A stretch of DNA of 64,000 bases, taken from positions 1,488,001 through 1,552,000 of the forward strand of contig NW_027478169.1 of the NCBI RefSeq assembly GCF_051020975.1, given 5' to 3'. This document shows, one piece after another, positions 61,201 through 64,000 of this stretch. A program made the position numbers and the translations under genes. Below the pieces are notes generated by a model. That model was not told the origin of the DNA and ran no database searches. It saw only the letters and a program-made list of their open reading frames with translations. Position 1 is the stretch's first letter. Every line of letters begins with the position of its first letter. Origin of the DNA: Osmia lignaria lignaria (lineage: Eukaryota > Arthropoda > Insecta > Hymenoptera > Megachilidae).

Positions 61201-63039
61201 TTCTTTGAGATAACTCTGCACTATTGCGACCTGCAATTGCCAGTTCCAGCTTAGCTGTGCAGAAAAAGCACAACAATAACAAGAAATATCTCGGAATATG
61301 TCCGTCAGGCCCCTTCCCTTGAGATAAATCTGCAAATATCTCGGAAACGAAGCGAGCTATGGCAAAATGTTAAGAGACCTTTTTTGTAGAGAATTATGTT
61401 TCCTACAATTTATGTTCTATGATATTTTTTGATCAGATGCGTAGTTCTCGAGATATATCAAGATATTTAAAAGTTCCGAAGCCGCACCAACATAATAGAG
61501 ATACAGAAACACCGTGGCCCCTTTCTTTGAGATAGCTCTGCACTATTGCGAGCTGGAAATGCCACTTCCAGTTTAGCTGTGCAGAAGAAGAACAACAAGA
61601 TGAAGAAATATCTCGAAATATGTCCGTCAGGCCCCTTCCCTTGAGATAAATCTGCAAATATCTCGGAAACGAAGCGAGCTATGGCAAAATGTAAAGAGAC
61701 CTTTTTTGTAGAGAATTAAGTTTCCTACTTTTTATCTTCTATGATATTTTTTGATCAGATGCGTAGTTCTCGAGATATATCAAGACATTTAAAAGTTCCG
61801 AAGCTGCACCAACATAATAGAGGTACAGAAACACCGCGGCCTCTTTCTTTGAGATAACTCTGCACTACTGCGTGCTGCAAATGCCAGTTCCAGCTTAGCT
61901 GTGCAGAAGAGGAACAACAAGAAGAAGAAATATCTCGGAATATGTCCGTCAGGCCCCTTCCCTTGAGCTAAATCTGCAAATATCTCGGAAACGAAGCGAG
62001 CTATGGCAAAATGTTAAGATACCTTTTTTGTAGAGAATTAAGTTTCCTACTTTTTATGTTCTATGATATTTTTTGATCAGATGCGTAGTTCTCGAGATAT
62101 ATCAAGATATTTAAAAGTTCCGAAGCCGCACCAACATAATAGAGATACAGAAACACCGTGGCCCCTTTCTTTGAGATAACTCTGCACTATTGCGACCTGC
62201 AAATGCCAGTTCCAGCTTAGCTGTGCAGAAAAAGCACAACAATAACAAGAAATATCTCGGAATATGTCCGTCAGGCCCCTTCCCTTGAGATAAATCTGCA
62301 AATATCTCGGAAACGAAGCGAGCTATGGCAAAATGTTAAGAGACCTTTTTTGTAGAGAATTATGTTTCCTACAATTTATGTTCTATGATATTTTTTGATC
62401 AGATGCGTAGATCTCGAGATATATCAGGATATTTAACAGTTCCGAAGCCGCACCAACATAATAGAGATACAGAAACACCGTGGCCCCTGTCTTTGAGATA
62501 ACTCTGCACTATTGCGAGCTGGAAATGCCACTTCCAGTTTAGCTGTGCAGAAGAACAACAAGATGAAGAAATATCTCGAAATATGTCCGTCAGGCCCCTT
62601 CCCTTGAGATAAATCTGCAAATATCTCGGAAACGAAGCGAGCTATGGCAAAATGTAAAGAGACCTTTTTTGTAGAGAATTAAGTTTCCTACTTTTTATCT
62701 TCTATGATATTTTTTGATCAGATGCGTAGTTCTCGAGATATATCAAGATATTTAAAAGTTCCGAAGCTGCACCAACATAATAGAGGTACAGAAACACCGC
62801 GGCCTCTTTCTTTGAGATAACTCTGCACTACTGCGAGCTGCAAATGCCAGTTCCAGCTTAGCTGTGCAGAAGAGGAACAACAAGAAGAAGAAATATCTCG
62901 GAATATGTCCGTCAGGCCCCTTCCCTTGAGCTAAATCTGCAAATATCTCGGAAACGAAGCGAGCTATGGCAAAATGTTAAGAGACCTTTTTTGTAGAGAA
63001 TTAAGTTTCCTACTTTTTATGTTCTATGATATTTTTTGA
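58213..63039. repeat. Segmental duplication of 48881-53707 (offset 9332 bp)
   Basis: Four 6-mer-type units (58213, 58535, 58857, 59179) followed by a whole 11-unit HOR reproduce 48881-53707 in the same order, including AAAAAGAACAAC at 58686 and the TTTTTCTATCAG anchor. The offset, 9332, equals 29 units minus the two 3-bp deletions lying between. Differences noticed: GAGATAGCTC at 58953 against GAGATAACTC at 49621, and several private changes in the HOR part. Confidence 0.9.
59501..63039. repeat. 11-unit HOR, full copy 4
   Basis: It has the same eleven units as 50169-53707 and is 3539 bp long. Private changes include TTTCATACTC at 59788-59797, CGTCAATCCCC near 60016-60026, CAGACCTCTT near 60984, GCAATTGCC near 61234, AAGACATTT at 61783 and AAGATACC where copies 1 and 2 have AAGACACC. 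More private changes than between copies 1 and 2 suggest it separated earlier from them. Confidence 0.92.
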
Positions 63040-64000
63040 TCAGATGCGTAGTTCTCGAGATATATAAAGATATTTAAAAGTTCCGAAGCCGCACCAACAT
63101 AATAGAGATACAGAAACACCGTGGCCCCTTTCTTTGAGATAACTCTGCACTATTGCGAGCTGCAAATGCCACTTCCAGCTTAGCTGTGCAGAAGAAGAAC
63201 AACAAGAAGAAGAAATATCTCGAAATATGTCGGTCAGGCCCCTTCCCTTGAGATAAATCTGCAAATATCTCGGAAACGAAGCGAGCTATGGCAAAATGTT
63301 AAGAGACCTTTGTTGTAGAGAAGTAAGTTTCCTACTCTTTATGTTCTATGATATTTTTTGATCAGATGCGTAGTTCTCGAGATATATCAAGATATTTAAC
63401 AGTTCCGAAGCTGCACCAACATAATAGAGGTACAGAAACACCGTGGCCTCTTTCTTTGAGATAACTCTGCACTATTACGCGCTGCAAATGCCAGTTCCAG
63501 CTTAGCTGTGCAGAAAAAGCACAACAATAACAAGAAATATCTCGGAATATGTCCGTCAGGCCCCTTCCCTTGAGATAAATCTGCAAATATCTCGGAAACG
63601 AAGCGAGCTATGGCAAAATGTTAAGAGACCTTTTTTGTAGAGAATTATGTTTCCTACAATTTATGTTCTATGATATTTTTTGATCAGATGCGTAGTTCTC
63701 GAGATATATCAAGATATTTAAAAGTTCCGAAGCCGCACCAACATAATAGAGATACAGAAACACCGTGGCCCCTTTCTTTGAGATAGCTCTGCACTATTGC
63801 GAGCTGGAAATGCCACTTCCAGTTTAGCTGTGCAGAAGAAGAACAACAAGATGAAGAAATATCTCGAAATATGTCCGTCAGGCCCCTTCCCTTGAGATAA
63901 ATCTGCAAATATCTCGGAAACGAAGCGAGCTATGGCAAAATGTAAAGAGACCTTTTTTGTAGAGAATTAAGTTTCCTACTTTTTATGTTCTATGATATTT
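63040..64000. repeat. 11-unit HOR, interrupted copy 5 with a mapped junction, cut by the window end
   Basis: Unit 63040 is HOR unit 1. Unit 63362 begins as unit 2 (ATTACGCG, last specific base 63481) and ends as unit 6 (CAGTTCC, first specific base 63494; CAATAACAAG). Unit 63684 is then HOR unit 7 (GAGATAGCTC, CAAGATGAAG). Units 3-5 and half of units 2 and 6 are therefore missing. The joint falls within 63482-63493. A partial last unit reaches the window end. Confidence 0.9.

Larger units (their letters stand above)
1..64000. repeat. Satellite DNA array, ~322-bp unit, about 199 head-to-tail copies
   Basis: The same unit recurs through the whole window in one orientation. The anchor TGATCAG followed by RTGCG, AAGCG or ACGCG reappears every 322 bp. 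From the anchor at 272 to that at 63684 there are 197 full units, and the summed deviation from 322 is only -22 bp: two 1-bp insertions, three 3-bp deletions, and -15 bp within 44.7-45.7 kb. No transposon, gene, RNA gene or telomere-like array interrupts it. Long homogeneous arrays of this kind are characteristic of eukaryotic centromeric or pericentromeric heterochromatin. Assigning it to a centromere is inference, since nothing in the sequence proves kinetochore use. The organism is not identifiable from the window. Confidence 0.98.

Noticed and set aside
1..64000. CRISPR array
   Set aside because: The period is constant but there are no unique spacers. The whole 322-bp unit is repeated, not a short repeat separated by unrelated spacers, and there are no cas genes.

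Overview
The whole 64 kb window is one uninterrupted satellite DNA array. Its unit is about 322 bp. Taking each unit from its TGATCAG anchor (first full unit at 272), I count 197 complete head-to-tail units up to 63683, plus a partial unit at each edge. There is no inverted unit, no unique spacer, no transposon, and no tRNA, rRNA or recognisable protein gene. This fits a eukaryotic centromeric or pericentromeric (or other heterochromatic) array. GC is about 39% (125 of 322 bases in the unit 272-593). I cannot name the species. An arthropod is a guess from the style of the sequence and should be treated as such.

The array is organised in layers. (1) Left domain, 1 to about 39.5 kb. It is dominated by a segmental duplication: 1-13077 is repeated almost base for base at 20932-34008, offset 20931 bp. 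I found three substitutions by eye, and a 1-bp insertion is shared by both copies. Inside each copy is a 5-unit higher-order repeat (HOR, 1610 bp), a mixed segment, and one copy of a 7-unit HOR (2254 bp). The 7-unit HOR then continues in tandem to about 38 kb on the right-hand side. (2) Transition, 38-43 kb: short re-amplifications of 966 bp and 644 bp, and chimeric units. (3) Divergent core, 43.1-45.66 kb: the most diverged units, with almost all the length changes and with a palindrome that the other units have lost. (4) Right domain, 45.66-64 kb: a different set of unit variants, first as a 6-unit repeat (1932 bp), then as an 11-unit HOR of 3539 bp. Three full 11-unit copies and two broken ones are present, and a larger duplication at offset 9332 bp overlies them.

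Each unit carries two direct copies of AAATATCTCG 50 bp apart, a near-inverted copy about 147 bp upstream, a GAA/CAA purine tract, an XhoI-type CTCGAG site and a weak hairpin. About three quarters of units have an open minus-strand frame of 74 codons. It starts with TTG, not ATG, and is closed by single substitutions in the rest, so I treat it as a by-product of the repeat and not as a gene. All offsets and identities come from reading the sequence and from arithmetic on anchor positions, not from an alignment program.
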